In this document: one piece after another, positions 8,404 through 16,046 of the stretch
Position numbering within the stretch: the first letter of the stretch is position 1
Layout of the letters: every line of letters begins with the position of its first letter
Assembly: GCF_028553785.1 (NCBI RefSeq)
Contig: NZ_CP067136.1
Location: forward strand, 1,701,001-1,765,000
Length of the DNA stretch: 64,000 bases
Direction: 5' to 3'
From: Paracoccus fistulariae
Lineage (GTDB): Bacteria > Pseudomonadota > Alphaproteobacteria > Rhodobacterales > Rhodobacteraceae
The notes under the pieces: generated by a model
The model's input: the letters and a program-made list of their open reading frames with translations, nothing else
What the model was told of the DNA's origin: nothing
The model's database searches: none
Program-made: the position numbers and the translations under genes

Positions 8404-11400
8404 ATGGCAACATTGGTATTGGCCTCGGTCGGCGCTACGATTGGCGGCGGCTTCGGCGGCGCGATCCTCGGATTTTCCGGTGCTGCCATCGGCGGCATGA
8501 TCGGCTCCACCATAGGCGCGGCCGTGGACAGCTGGATCGTCTCCTCGCTGGCCCCGGCCCAACGAATCGAAGGCGCGCGGCTCGACAATCTGCGCATCAC
8601 CGCCTCGACCGAGGGCGCAGTGATCCCGCGCATCTTCGGCCGCATGCGCATGGGCGGGAATATCGTCTGGGCCACGGATTTCCGCGAGGAGACCCGCACC
8701 AGCCGTCAGGGCGGCGGCAAGGGTGGCGGACCGAAGGTCGAGACCACGGAATATCTCTATTATGCATCCTTCGCGGTCGCCTTATGTGAAGGCGAGATTA
8801 CCGGCATCGGGCGGATCTGGGCCGATGGCAAGCCGCTCGACACCTCGGGACTTACCTGGCGCTGGTACCCAGGCAGCGAGACGCAACAGCCCGATCCATT
8901 CATCGCCGCCACGATGGGCCCAGAGGCCACGCCCGCATATCGCGGCACCGCCTATGTCGTCTTCGAAGATCTGCCGCTGAACGATTACGGCAACCGCCTG
9001 CCGCAGCTGAGCTTCGAGGTCTTCCGGCCGCTGGCCGATCCGGATACCGCCGAGGGGCTGACCCGTGCCGTGACGCTGATCCCGGCCTCGGGCGAGTTCA
9101 CCTATGCCACCGAGCCGGTGCGCAAGACCACGGGCGCCAAAACCAATGTCTTCGGCCACAGTACCGGCGGCACGACCTCTACCGAGAACCTGAACGCCAT
9201 GCCCGGCAGCCCGGACATGATCGTGGCGCTGGACCGGCTGCAGGCCATGGCGCCGAAGGTCGAAAGCGTCAGTCTGGTCGTGGCCTGGTTCGGCGATGAT
9301 CTGCGCTGCAGCCATTGCGCCATCCGGCCCGGCGTCGAGGTCGCCGAGAAGTTGAGCAGCCCCTGGACATGGTCCGTGAATGGCGTCAGCCGGGCCGATG
9401 CCCATCTCGTCAGCCGCGATGGTCAGGATCGTCCCGTCTATGGCGGCACGCCGGCGGATTTCGCGGTGGTGCAGGCAATTCGGGAGATGAAGGCGCGCGG
9501 GCTGCGGGTGACCTTCTATCCCTTCATCCTGATGGATATCCCGCCGGGCAACACTCTGCCGGACCCCTATTCGGACAACGCCGCCGGGACGGGTCAGCCC
9601 GCATTCCCCTGGCGTGGACGGATCACCTGTTCGCCCGCCGCCGGTCAGGCAGGCAGCGCCGACAAGACGGCGACGGCCGGAGATCAGGTTGATGCCTTCT
9701 TCGGCAGTGCCAGCGCGGGCGACTTTACCATTACCGGTGATGATGTCCGATGGACAGGCGACCCGAGCGACCATGGTCTGCGGCGCATGGTGCTGCATTA
9801 CGCCCATCTCTGCGCGGTGGCGGGCGGGGTCGATGCCTTCCTGATCGGTTCAGAGATGCGTGGACTGACCACGATCCGTTCGGAATTGAACAGCTATCCG
9901 GCCGTCGCTGCCTTCCAGGCGCTGGCCGCTGATGTCTGCGCCATCCTCGGGCCGGGCCCGAAGATCAGCTACGCCGCCGATTGGTCGGAATATTTCGGGC
10001 ATCAGCCGGGCGACGGCAGCGGGGATGTCCATTTCCATCTGGACCCGCTCTGGGCCGACCAGAACGTCGATTTCATCGGCATCGACAATTACCTGCCGCT
10101 CTCCGACTGGCGCGACGGCTTCGATCATCTGGACGCCCAAGCTGGCTGGCCTGCCATTCATGACCGGACCTATCTGCAGTCCAATATCGCGGGCGGCGAA
10201 GGGTTCGATTGGTTCTATGCCTCCGAGGCCGACCGCGCGGCGCAGGTCCGCACCCCGATCACCGATGGTGCCCACGGAAAGCCATGGGTCTTCCGGCCCA
10301 AAGATCTGCGCTCATGGTGGTCGAACCGGCATTTCGACCGGCCGGGCGGCGTCGAGGCCGCGACACCGACGCCGTGGGTGCCGCAGTCAAAGCCGATCCG
10401 CTTCACCGAACTCGGCTGCCCGGCCATCGACCGCGGCACCAACCAGCCGAATGTCTTCTACGATCCGAAGTCGTCGGAGAGCTTCGCGCCCTATTTCTCG
10501 CGCGGCTGGCGCGACGATGCCATCCAGCGCGCCTATCTGGAGGCGTCCTATCTCCATTGGGGCAAACCAGCGAACAACCCGGTCTCCGCGATCACCGGCC
10601 AGCGCATGGTCGAGGTCTCGGAATGCGCGGCATGGACCTGGGATGCCCGCCCCTATCCCTTCTTTCCGGCCCTCAGCGACGTCTGGACCGATGGCGCCAA
10701 TTGGCGGCTAGGGCACTGGCTGACCGGGCGGCTGGGCGCGGTCTCGCTCGCGGCCCTCGTCCGCCATCTCTGCGGGCGCGCCGGACTGCCGGAAAGCCGC
10801 ATCGATGTCTCCGGCCTCTGGGGCGCGGCCGAGGGCTACGCCATCACAGCCCTCGAAAGCCCCCGCGCCTCTATCACCACGCTGGCGCGGCACTTCGGGT
10901 TTGACGCGGTCGAGAGCGAGGGCGTCATCCGATTTGTGATGCGCGGCCGGGCACCGGTTGCCACCATCGCCCATGACGATCTGGCCGCGGGTAATTCGGA
11001 CGGCGAACCCATCGAGCTAACTCGCGCCCAAGAGACGGAGCTGCCACAGGCGCTGAAGTGGCAGGTGGCCCGGGCCGACGAGGATTACGATGCCGCATTG
11101 GTGGAAGCCGCGCGCATCACCGTGGACACCAGCCGCATCGCCTCGGAGAGTTTTCCGATGGCCGTGCCGCCGGAAGAGGCCGAACGCCGCTGCCGCCGGG
11201 CATTGCAGGAGGCTTGGGCAGGCCGCGAAAGCGCGGTGTTTCGCCTGCCGCCCTCACGGCTGGCGCTGGATCCGGCGGATATCATCGCGCTGGACCATGA
11301 CGGGCGCCAGCAGCAGTTCCGCCTGACCGCGATTGCCGATGCCGAAGCGCGCGGCATCGAGGCGGTGCGGCAGGACCGCGAGGCCTATGACCTGCCGCCC

Positions 11401-12402
11401 GGCGCCGAGCGCCCTGCCACCCTGCCCCGCGCGGTGACCTTCGGTCCGCCGGAAGTCATCCTGCTCGACCTACCTCAGCTCCGAGATGATGTTCCGGCCC
11501 ATCAGCCGCTGATCGCCGCCACCGCAAAACCCTGGCCCGGCGCGCTGGCCGTGTATCGCAGCCCCGGCGAAGACGGGTTCGATCTGGTGACGACGGTGCG
11601 CCGTCGGGCCAATCTCGGACGCCTTGCGTCGGACCTCTGGCCTGGGCCCACGTCGCGGGTCGATCTCGGCAATGTCCTGATCCTCGATCTGATGAGCGGC
11701 CAGCTGGACAGCGTCAGCGATCTGGCCCTCTTTGGCGGTGCTAATGCGCTGGCTGTGGAAGCCGCGCCGGGACGCTGGGAAATCGTCCAGGCGGGCCATG
11801 CCGAGCTGATCGCGCTGGGGCGCTATCGCCTGACCCGGCTGCTGCGCGGCCAGCGCGGCACCGAACAGGCCATAGGCAATCCCACCCCGGCCGGAGCGCG
11901 GGTCGTGCTGCTGAACGAAGCGCTGACTCCGCTGCCGATCCCGGAAGCCGATCTCGGCATCCCCTTCAACTGGCGCATCGGTCCGGCCCGCCACCCGGTC
12001 AGCAGCGACACCTTCGCTGCCATCAGTTTCACGGCCGAGGGCGCTGGGCTGCGGCCGTTCTCGCCGGTTCAGGTTGCCCAGCCATGGCGGCGCCCACATG
12101 TGCCAGGCGATCTGACGCTCCGCTGGACGCGCCGGTGTCGTGATCTCGCCGCCGACAGCTGGCAGGGCATGGAGGTGCCGATGGCCGAAGAACAGCAAAG
12201 CTACGAGGTCCGGATCATGGACGGTGCGGCCGTGAAGCGGATCCTGACCAGCAATGCGCCGTCGGTCGTCTACAGCGCCGCGCAACAGACCGCCGATTGG
12301 GGCGCGTTGCTGACACCGGGTGGCAGTCTGACGATCCGCATCTGTCAGCTCTCGACCCGCATCGGGCGCGGCACCGTCCGAACGACCACCCTTTATCTCT
12401 GA
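8404..12402 (+). CDS. Tail hub / host specificity megaprotein (GTA gp15-like)
   Basis: A 1332-residue protein. The first ~45 residues are Gly/Ala-rich and hydrophobic (GGGFGGAILGFSGAAIGGMIG), followed by long domains with blocks typical of the GTA TIM-barrel-like and phage-tail-3 families: ADWSEYFGHQPGDGSGDV, FIGIDNYLPLSDWRDG, TELGCPAIDRGTNQPN, and SECAAWTWDARPYPFF. It forms the baseplate hub that meets the host surface and may have glycosidase-like domains. Prophage 2 has a homologue of 1316 residues. Confidence 0.85.
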   Translation: MATLVLASVGATIGGGFGGAILGFSGAAIGGMIGSTIGAAVDSWIVSSLAPAQRIEGARLDNLRITASTEGAVIPRIFGRMRMGGNIVWATDFREETRTSRQGGGKGGGPKVETTEYLYYASFAVALCEGEITGIGRIWADGKPLDTSGLTWRWYPGSETQQPDPFIAATMGPEATPAYRGTAYVVFEDLPLNDYGNRLPQLSFEVFRPLADPDTAEGLTRAVTLIPASGEFTYATEPVRKTTGAKTNVFGHSTGGTTSTENLNAMPGSPDMIVALDRLQAMAPKVESVSLVVAWFGDDLRCSHCAIRPGVEVAEKLSSPWTWSVNGVSRADAHLVSRDGQDRPVYGGTPADFAVVQAIREMKARGLRVTFYPFILMDIPPGNTLPDPYSDNAAGTGQPAFPWRGRITCSPAAGQAGSADKTATAGDQVDAFFGSASAGDFTITGDDVRWTGDPSDHGLRRMVLHYAHLCAVAGGVDAFLIGSEMRGLTTIRSELNSYPAVAAFQALAADVCAILGPGPKISYAADWSEYFGHQPGDGSGDVHFHLDPLWADQNVDFIGIDNYLPLSDWRDGFDHLDAQAGWPAIHDRTYLQSNIAGGEGFDWFYASEADRAAQVRTPITDGAHGKPWVFRPKDLRSWWSNRHFDRPGGVEAATPTPWVPQSKPIRFTELGCPAIDRGTNQPNVFYDPKSSESFAPYFSRGWRDDAIQRAYLEASYLHWGKPANNPVSAITGQRMVEVSECAAWTWDARPYPFFPALSDVWTDGANWRLGHWLTGRLGAVSLAALVRHLCGRAGLPESRIDVSGLWGAAEGYAITALESPRASITTLARHFGFDAVESEGVIRFVMRGRAPVATIAHDDLAAGNSDGEPIELTRAQETELPQALKWQVARADEDYDAALVEAARITVDTSRIASESFPMAVPPEEAERRCRRALQEAWAGRESAVFRLPPSRLALDPADIIALDHDGRQQQFRLTAIADAEARGIEAVRQDREAYDLPPGAERPATLPRAVTFGPPEVILLDLPQLRDDVPAHQPLIAATAKPWPGALAVYRSPGEDGFDLVTTVRRRANLGRLASDLWPGPTSRVDLGNVLILDLMSGQLDSVSDLALFGGANALAVEAAPGRWEIVQAGHAELIALGRYRLTRLLRGQRGTEQAIGNPTPAGARVVLLNEALTPLPIPEADLGIPFNWRIGPARHPVSSDTFAAISFTAEGAGLRPFSPVQVAQPWRRPHVPGDLTLRWTRRCRDLAADSWQGMEVPMAEEQQSYEVRIMDGAAVKRILTSNAPSVVYSAAQQTADWGALLTPGGSLTIRICQLSTRIGRGTVRTTTLYL

Positions 12403-12420
12403 AGACCGGGAATCCAAAAA

Positions 12421-13497
12421 ATGTCCGACAGCACGACAAACCTGCTGCTGCCATATCTGATGGCGGCGCAGGCGCAGAAACACGTCACCCATAACGAGGC
12501 CCTGCGCCTGCTCGACGGGCTGGTGCAGCTCTCGGTCAAAAGCCAGGGTCTGACCGCGCCACCGGCAAGCCCCGCCGATGGCGACCGTTATATCGTCGCC
12601 TCGGGCGCGACCGGCGGCTGGGCGGGCTGGGATCTGAACGTGGCCCTCTGGACCGAGGGTGCCTGGCTGCGCCTGCCGCCGCGCGCGGGCTGGCGGGCAT
12701 GGGTCGAGGATGAGGCGGTCCTGCTGGTCCGGCATGGCGCGGGCTGGCAGCCGATGGTCCCGACCGCCTTCGACGATCTGACACGGCTTGGTATTGGCAT
12801 GGAAGCCAGCGCGGGTTCCCCCTTTTCGGCCAAGCTGAACAGCGCCCTCTGGACAGCCCTCTATGCGGCCGATGGCGGCAGCGGCGATCTGACCCAGACC
12901 CTGAACCGGGAAACGGGTACGGACGATGCCGGGCTGATCCTGCAGACCGGGTTTTCCACCCGGGCGCTGATCGGGATGTTCGGATCGGACAAGCTGCGCA
13001 TCGCGGTTTCGCCCGACGGGTCCAGTTTCCGCGATGCGCTGGGCGTCGATCCGGCGACGGGCATTGCCGACCAGCCGAACCTGCCGCGCTTCAAGGCTTA
13101 TACGAATTACGACAATTACGTCGGCACCGATACCTGGACCACCCTCGGCATCAATGTCGCCGAATACAATGATCAGGGCTGCTTTGACGCGGGCACCAAC
13201 CGCTTCGTGGCGCCGGTCGCGGGAACCTATCTCCTCGGCGCCTCGCTGTTCTTCAAGATCAATGCCAGCGGCAACGCCCGGATGCGCGGGCGGCTGGTCC
13301 TGAACGGATCCACGGAAATCCGGGGCTCGTTCGGCGAGGTTTCCGGTGCGCATGTATCCGAGGCGACCGCCCTCTGGCTGCAGACCATGGTCGCGCTGGA
13401 CGCGGGCGATACCGTGACGCTGCAGGGCAGCTTTCGCGCGGCGGATGGGTATTTCGCCGCCAATCACACCACTTTCTGGGGAGCGAAGATCGGATGA
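12421..13497 (+). CDS. DUF2793 tail tip protein with C1q-like C-terminus
   Basis: A 358-residue protein. The N-terminal ~120 residues (LLLPYLMAAQAQKHVTHNE, then WxGWDxNVA) are the DUF2793 domain and match the prophage 2 protein. The C-terminal ~140 residues have a jelly-roll pattern of C1q/TNF type (FVAPVAGTYLLGASLFFK, then LWLQTMVALDAGDTVTLQG). This part is absent from the prophage 2 protein, which has another C-terminus. The arrangement suggests a conserved attachment domain carrying an exchangeable receptor-binding domain. Confidence 0.75.
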   Translation: MSDSTTNLLLPYLMAAQAQKHVTHNEALRLLDGLVQLSVKSQGLTAPPASPADGDRYIVASGATGGWAGWDLNVALWTEGAWLRLPPRAGWRAWVEDEAVLLVRHGAGWQPMVPTAFDDLTRLGIGMEASAGSPFSAKLNSALWTALYAADGGSGDLTQTLNRETGTDDAGLILQTGFSTRALIGMFGSDKLRIAVSPDGSSFRDALGVDPATGIADQPNLPRFKAYTNYDNYVGTDTWTTLGINVAEYNDQGCFDAGTNRFVAPVAGTYLLGASLFFKINASGNARMRGRLVLNGSTEIRGSFGEVSGAHVSEATALWLQTMVALDAGDTVTLQGSFRAADGYFAANHTTFWGAKIG

Positions 13498-13781
13498 CAC
13501 CCAAACGTCTCGATGACATGCTGCAGATGAGCGAGAGCGAATTCGAGGAGCTGCTGGCCCGGGCGGCGCAGGAAGGCGCAAGACGCGCCCTTGTCGATGT
13601 CGGGCTCGATGGCAGGGAAGCCGCCCTCGATATCCGCGACCTGCGCGCACTGCTGGAGGGCATCCGCCTGATGCGCCGCACCGCTGCCCAGACCGTCATT
13701 CGCATACTGACGGCAGGGCTGATCCTGACACTGCTGGCCGGACTCGCCCTGAAGCTCAAGCTCTTCGGCGAGGGCGGCTGA
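13494..13781 (+). CDS. DUF6127-like small membrane protein (lysis region)
   Basis: A 95-residue protein with an acidic helical N-terminus (MSESEFEELLARAAQEGARRAL) and one C-terminal membrane segment (about residues 66-87). It overlaps the tip gene by 4 bp and lies just before a terminator and the endolysin-like gene. It resembles the DUF6127 family seen beside lysis genes in alphaproteobacterial phages; a holin-related role is only an inference. Prophage 2 has two unrelated membrane proteins in this slot. Confidence 0.55.
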   Translation: MTPKRLDDMLQMSESEFEELLARAAQEGARRALVDVGLDGREAALDIRDLRALLEGIRLMRRTAAQTVIRILTAGLILTLLAGLALKLKLFGEGG

Positions 13782-13832
13782 GCCGCTGGACGGGAATCGC
13801 CGCCGCACCCCCCACAACCCCATTCACCCCAT

Positions 13833-13858
13833 GGCCCGCCATCCCGGCGGGCCCTTTT
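13833..13858 (+). terminator. Rho-independent terminator after tail operon
   Basis: A perfect 8-bp stem (GGCCCGCC/GGCGGGCC) with a 5-base loop is followed by CTTTT. It separates the tail genes from the lysis genes; prophage 2 has a weaker hairpin at the equivalent place. Confidence 0.75.
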
Positions 13859-13876
13859 CATATCCGGAGGATCCTC

Positions 13877-14551
13877 ATGACCACCCGCTTCTATCGCCAT
13901 TGGCGCGACGTGCCGAAAGACAGCTGGCGCTGGCCGAACTTCTCGCCCGCCGAGATTGCCTGTCGCGGCACCGGAGCGATCCTGATCCATGAGGCGGCCC
14001 TCGACCGGCTGCAGGCGCTGCGCAGCCGTCTCGGCAAGCCGCTGATCGTGAACTCGGCCTATCGCAGCCCCGAGCACAATGCCCGGGTGCGAGGCGCCAA
14101 ACGCTCCAAGCACCTTGAGGGCACGGCCTTCGACATCTCCATGGCCAATCACGATCCGGCGGTCTTCGAGAAGGCCGCGCGAACCGAGAACTTTCTCGGC
14201 TTTGGCACCTATCCCCGATCCGGCTTCATGCATATCGATCTCGGCCCGGCCCGGCGCTGGGGCGAGCCGTTTCCCACCCGCGTCATCCCCTTTGCAGAGG
14301 ACCAGCCACCCGCGCGGGAACATCTGGCGGACAGCCGCACGATGAAGGGCAGCGGGGCGGCAGGACTGGCAACCGTCGGCGCAGCGGGCATCGAACTCGC
14401 GCAGGACACGCTCAGCGATGCGCAATCGGCGATACAGCCGCTGATCCCCTATCTCGACACCCTGCGCTGGGCCTTCATCGCCCTGGCACTGGCCGGGATC
14501 GGCCTGACCGTCTGGGCCCGGCTCGACGACTGGAACCGAGGGCGGCGGTGA
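13877..14551 (+). CDS. M15-type peptidase, endolysin candidate, C-terminal membrane anchor
   Basis: A 224-residue protein with a Peptidase_M15_3 domain in residues ~1-135: IVNSAYRSPEHNARV, SKHLEGTAFDIS (zinc His and Asp) and GFMHIDLGP (His-x-Asp). Such enzymes cleave D-Ala-containing peptide bonds in peptidoglycan. A C-terminal membrane segment (about residues 195-215) ends in a short basic tail. It is followed directly by the spanin pair, so it is the best endolysin candidate of prophage 1. A ribosome binding site (GGAGGA) precedes the ATG. Confidence 0.75.
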   Translation: MTTRFYRHWRDVPKDSWRWPNFSPAEIACRGTGAILIHEAALDRLQALRSRLGKPLIVNSAYRSPEHNARVRGAKRSKHLEGTAFDISMANHDPAVFEKAARTENFLGFGTYPRSGFMHIDLGPARRWGEPFPTRVIPFAEDQPPAREHLADSRTMKGSGAAGLATVGAAGIELAQDTLSDAQSAIQPLIPYLDTLRWAFIALALAGIGLTVWARLDDWNRGRR

Positions 14552-14802
14552 TGTGCGCCCTTGCCGCGCTGATGGCGTCGCGCTGGGCGCGGCGGCTGTT
14601 CGTCTGGGCCGCGCTGATCGGCGCGGTCCTGCTTTTCCTCCTCAACCTGCGGCGGGCTGGTGAAACCGCAGGTCGTCACGCCGAACGCCTGAAACAGATG
14701 GAGCGCCAGAATGACATCCAACGCCGCATGCTGGAGGCATCCAGCAACCGCCCTCGTGATCGCGACGATCTTGCTGACCGCCTGCGCGACGGGCGGTTCT
14801 GA
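14548..14802 (+). CDS. Inner-membrane spanin (Rz-like)
   Basis: An 84-residue protein starting at a GTG that overlaps the endolysin stop. It has one N-terminal membrane segment (about residues 14-33) and a charged, helical periplasmic part ending in RDRDDLADRLRDGRF. The outer-membrane partner starts inside this gene in the +1 frame, the classic overlapping Rz/Rz1 design. Spanins fuse inner and outer membranes at the end of lysis. Confidence 0.7.
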   Translation: MMCALAALMASRWARRLFVWAALIGAVLLFLLNLRRAGETAGRHAERLKQMERQNDIQRRMLEASSNRPRDRDDLADRLRDGRF

Positions 14803-14962
14803 TCCAGGCAGCGCGGTCTGCCCGCCGGTCGTCGCTTACGATCAGGCGCTGCGCGACAAGGCGGCGGCAGAATTGGAGGCGCTGCCCGAGGATGCCGCGC
14901 TGGTCGGGATGATGGCGGACTATGCGGTTGTGCGGACGCAGGCGCGGGCCTGCGCTGGCTGA
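14711..14962 (+). CDS. Outer-membrane spanin lipoprotein (Rz1-like)
   Basis: An 83-residue protein with a short signal ending in lipobox LLTAC (Cys at residue 25). The first 92 bases lie inside the Rz gene in another frame. The mature part contains CPPVVAYDQAL and a conserved ending with YAVVRTQARACAG. The prophage 2 copy is clearly homologous (CPPVVQYPAAL, YYVLRQQALACGG). Confidence 0.7.
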   Translation: MTSNAACWRHPATALVIATILLTACATGGSDPGSAVCPPVVAYDQALRDKAAAELEALPEDAALVGMMADYAVVRTQARACAG

Positions 14963-14971
14963 CCGCCGATG

Positions 14972-15946
14972 TCAGGACGCCTCAGAAGGGGCATCGACCA
15001 GCGCCAATGCGCCATCCGGCAGCGGGCGTTGCAGCTTGCTGGCGATTTCGATCGGTGCCGAAAGCCAGGTCTCCCAATCCCGGGGATCGGTCAGGATGAC
15101 CGGCATGGCTTTCGGATGCACCGATTCCACCTCGGCATTGGGCGCGCAGGTCAGAAATGCGTAGAGATCGTCGGTGGTTTCGCCATCCTTCACCTTCCGA
15201 ACCGAAGTCCAGCCCCGGACCTCGATCCCGGCGAAGAACATCGGCGTCTCTGCATCGGCCGGGGCAAACCACTGATTGCCGCCCTTGATCGGTTCGGCGA
15301 AGGCCGTGACCGGCACCAGGCAGCGATGCGCCGGGCCCAACCACCGCCGCCAATGCGGCGACGTCAGGTTGCGGACATTGGTGACGCCCGGATCCCGTTG
15401 GGTCTTCAAAACCGAGGGCGGCGATGGCATCCCCCACCGCGCCTTCACCAATTCCAGCGAAGCGCCATCATGGCGGATGATCGGAGCCAGCTGATCCGGA
15501 TAGACCTTGCCCGGTGCGACATTGCCCGCGCGGTCGGTCATGGTCAGACCCTTGAAAAGCTGGCGCATCGCCTCCTGCGTGGTGGTCTGATTGTAAAGGT
15601 TGCACACGGTATCGTCGTCCTCGGAACGGCCAAAGGGCAGATAGGGTGAACTGTAGCTCGGCAGGCATGTTCTGTCAGCCAGTTCCAGATCCGGAAAGGC
15701 GGTCAGGCAGGCGCTGGCCGCATCCGGCTCACGGAAGTAAAGCGCGATCCGGTCCCGCGTGCCGCCGCGCCCACCGCCATGCCAGGCATAGTTGCCTCGG
15801 CCGATCCGCGTCGCCAGCCACTCATGCAGCGCGTCGGACCGTCGGCCAAAGCCCATCTCCGGCACGCAAATCAGCACCCGGACCGGGAAGGCCGAATCGT
15901 CTATCTTGGCTTGAGGTGTGCTGCGGCGCGTCATGGACAAGAACAA
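14972..15946 (-). CDS. SRAP (HMCES/YedK-like) protein with long N-terminal extension, copy 1
   Basis: The 324-residue frame contains a SRAP domain, which in YedK/HMCES binds abasic sites in single-stranded DNA and crosslinks to them through the Cys that follows the start Met. Here the VCNLYNQTT block begins at residue 114, and its V codon is GTG (15607-15605) with GAGGA about 10 bases upstream. An internal start at that GTG would give a normal 211-residue SRAP with Cys2 exposed. The 113-residue extension is conserved in copy 2, so it may be a real second product. The SRAP active-site Glu/His region (RCLVPVTAFAEP) is present. Confidence 0.8.
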   Translation of the reverse strand: MFLSMTRRSTPQAKIDDSAFPVRVLICVPEMGFGRRSDALHEWLATRIGRGNYAWHGGGRGGTRDRIALYFREPDAASACLTAFPDLELADRTCLPSYSSPYLPFGRSEDDDTVCNLYNQTTTQEAMRQLFKGLTMTDRAGNVAPGKVYPDQLAPIIRHDGASLELVKARWGMPSPPSVLKTQRDPGVTNVRNLTSPHWRRWLGPAHRCLVPVTAFAEPIKGGNQWFAPADAETPMFFAGIEVRGWTSVRKVKDGETTDDLYAFLTCAPNAEVESVHPKAMPVILTDPRDWETWLSAPIEIASKLQRPLPDGALALVDAPSEAS

Positions 15947-15960
15947 ATGCAGAACATATA
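14972..15960. repeat. Direct repeat copy 1 (SRAP gene and flank)
   Basis: This segment and 27060-28048 are near-identical direct repeats about 12 kb apart. The encoded 324-residue proteins differ at roughly two dozen positions by eye count. Similarity extends a little past the start codons (acaaatgcagaac in both flanks). Confidence 0.8.
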
Positions 15961-16046
15961 GTCTGTTTCAAGGTCTGATCAGTACTGAGCCAACAAAAGA
16001 CCGCATGCACTGCCTGCGATCGGCGCTGGCGACGAGGGGGTGACAA

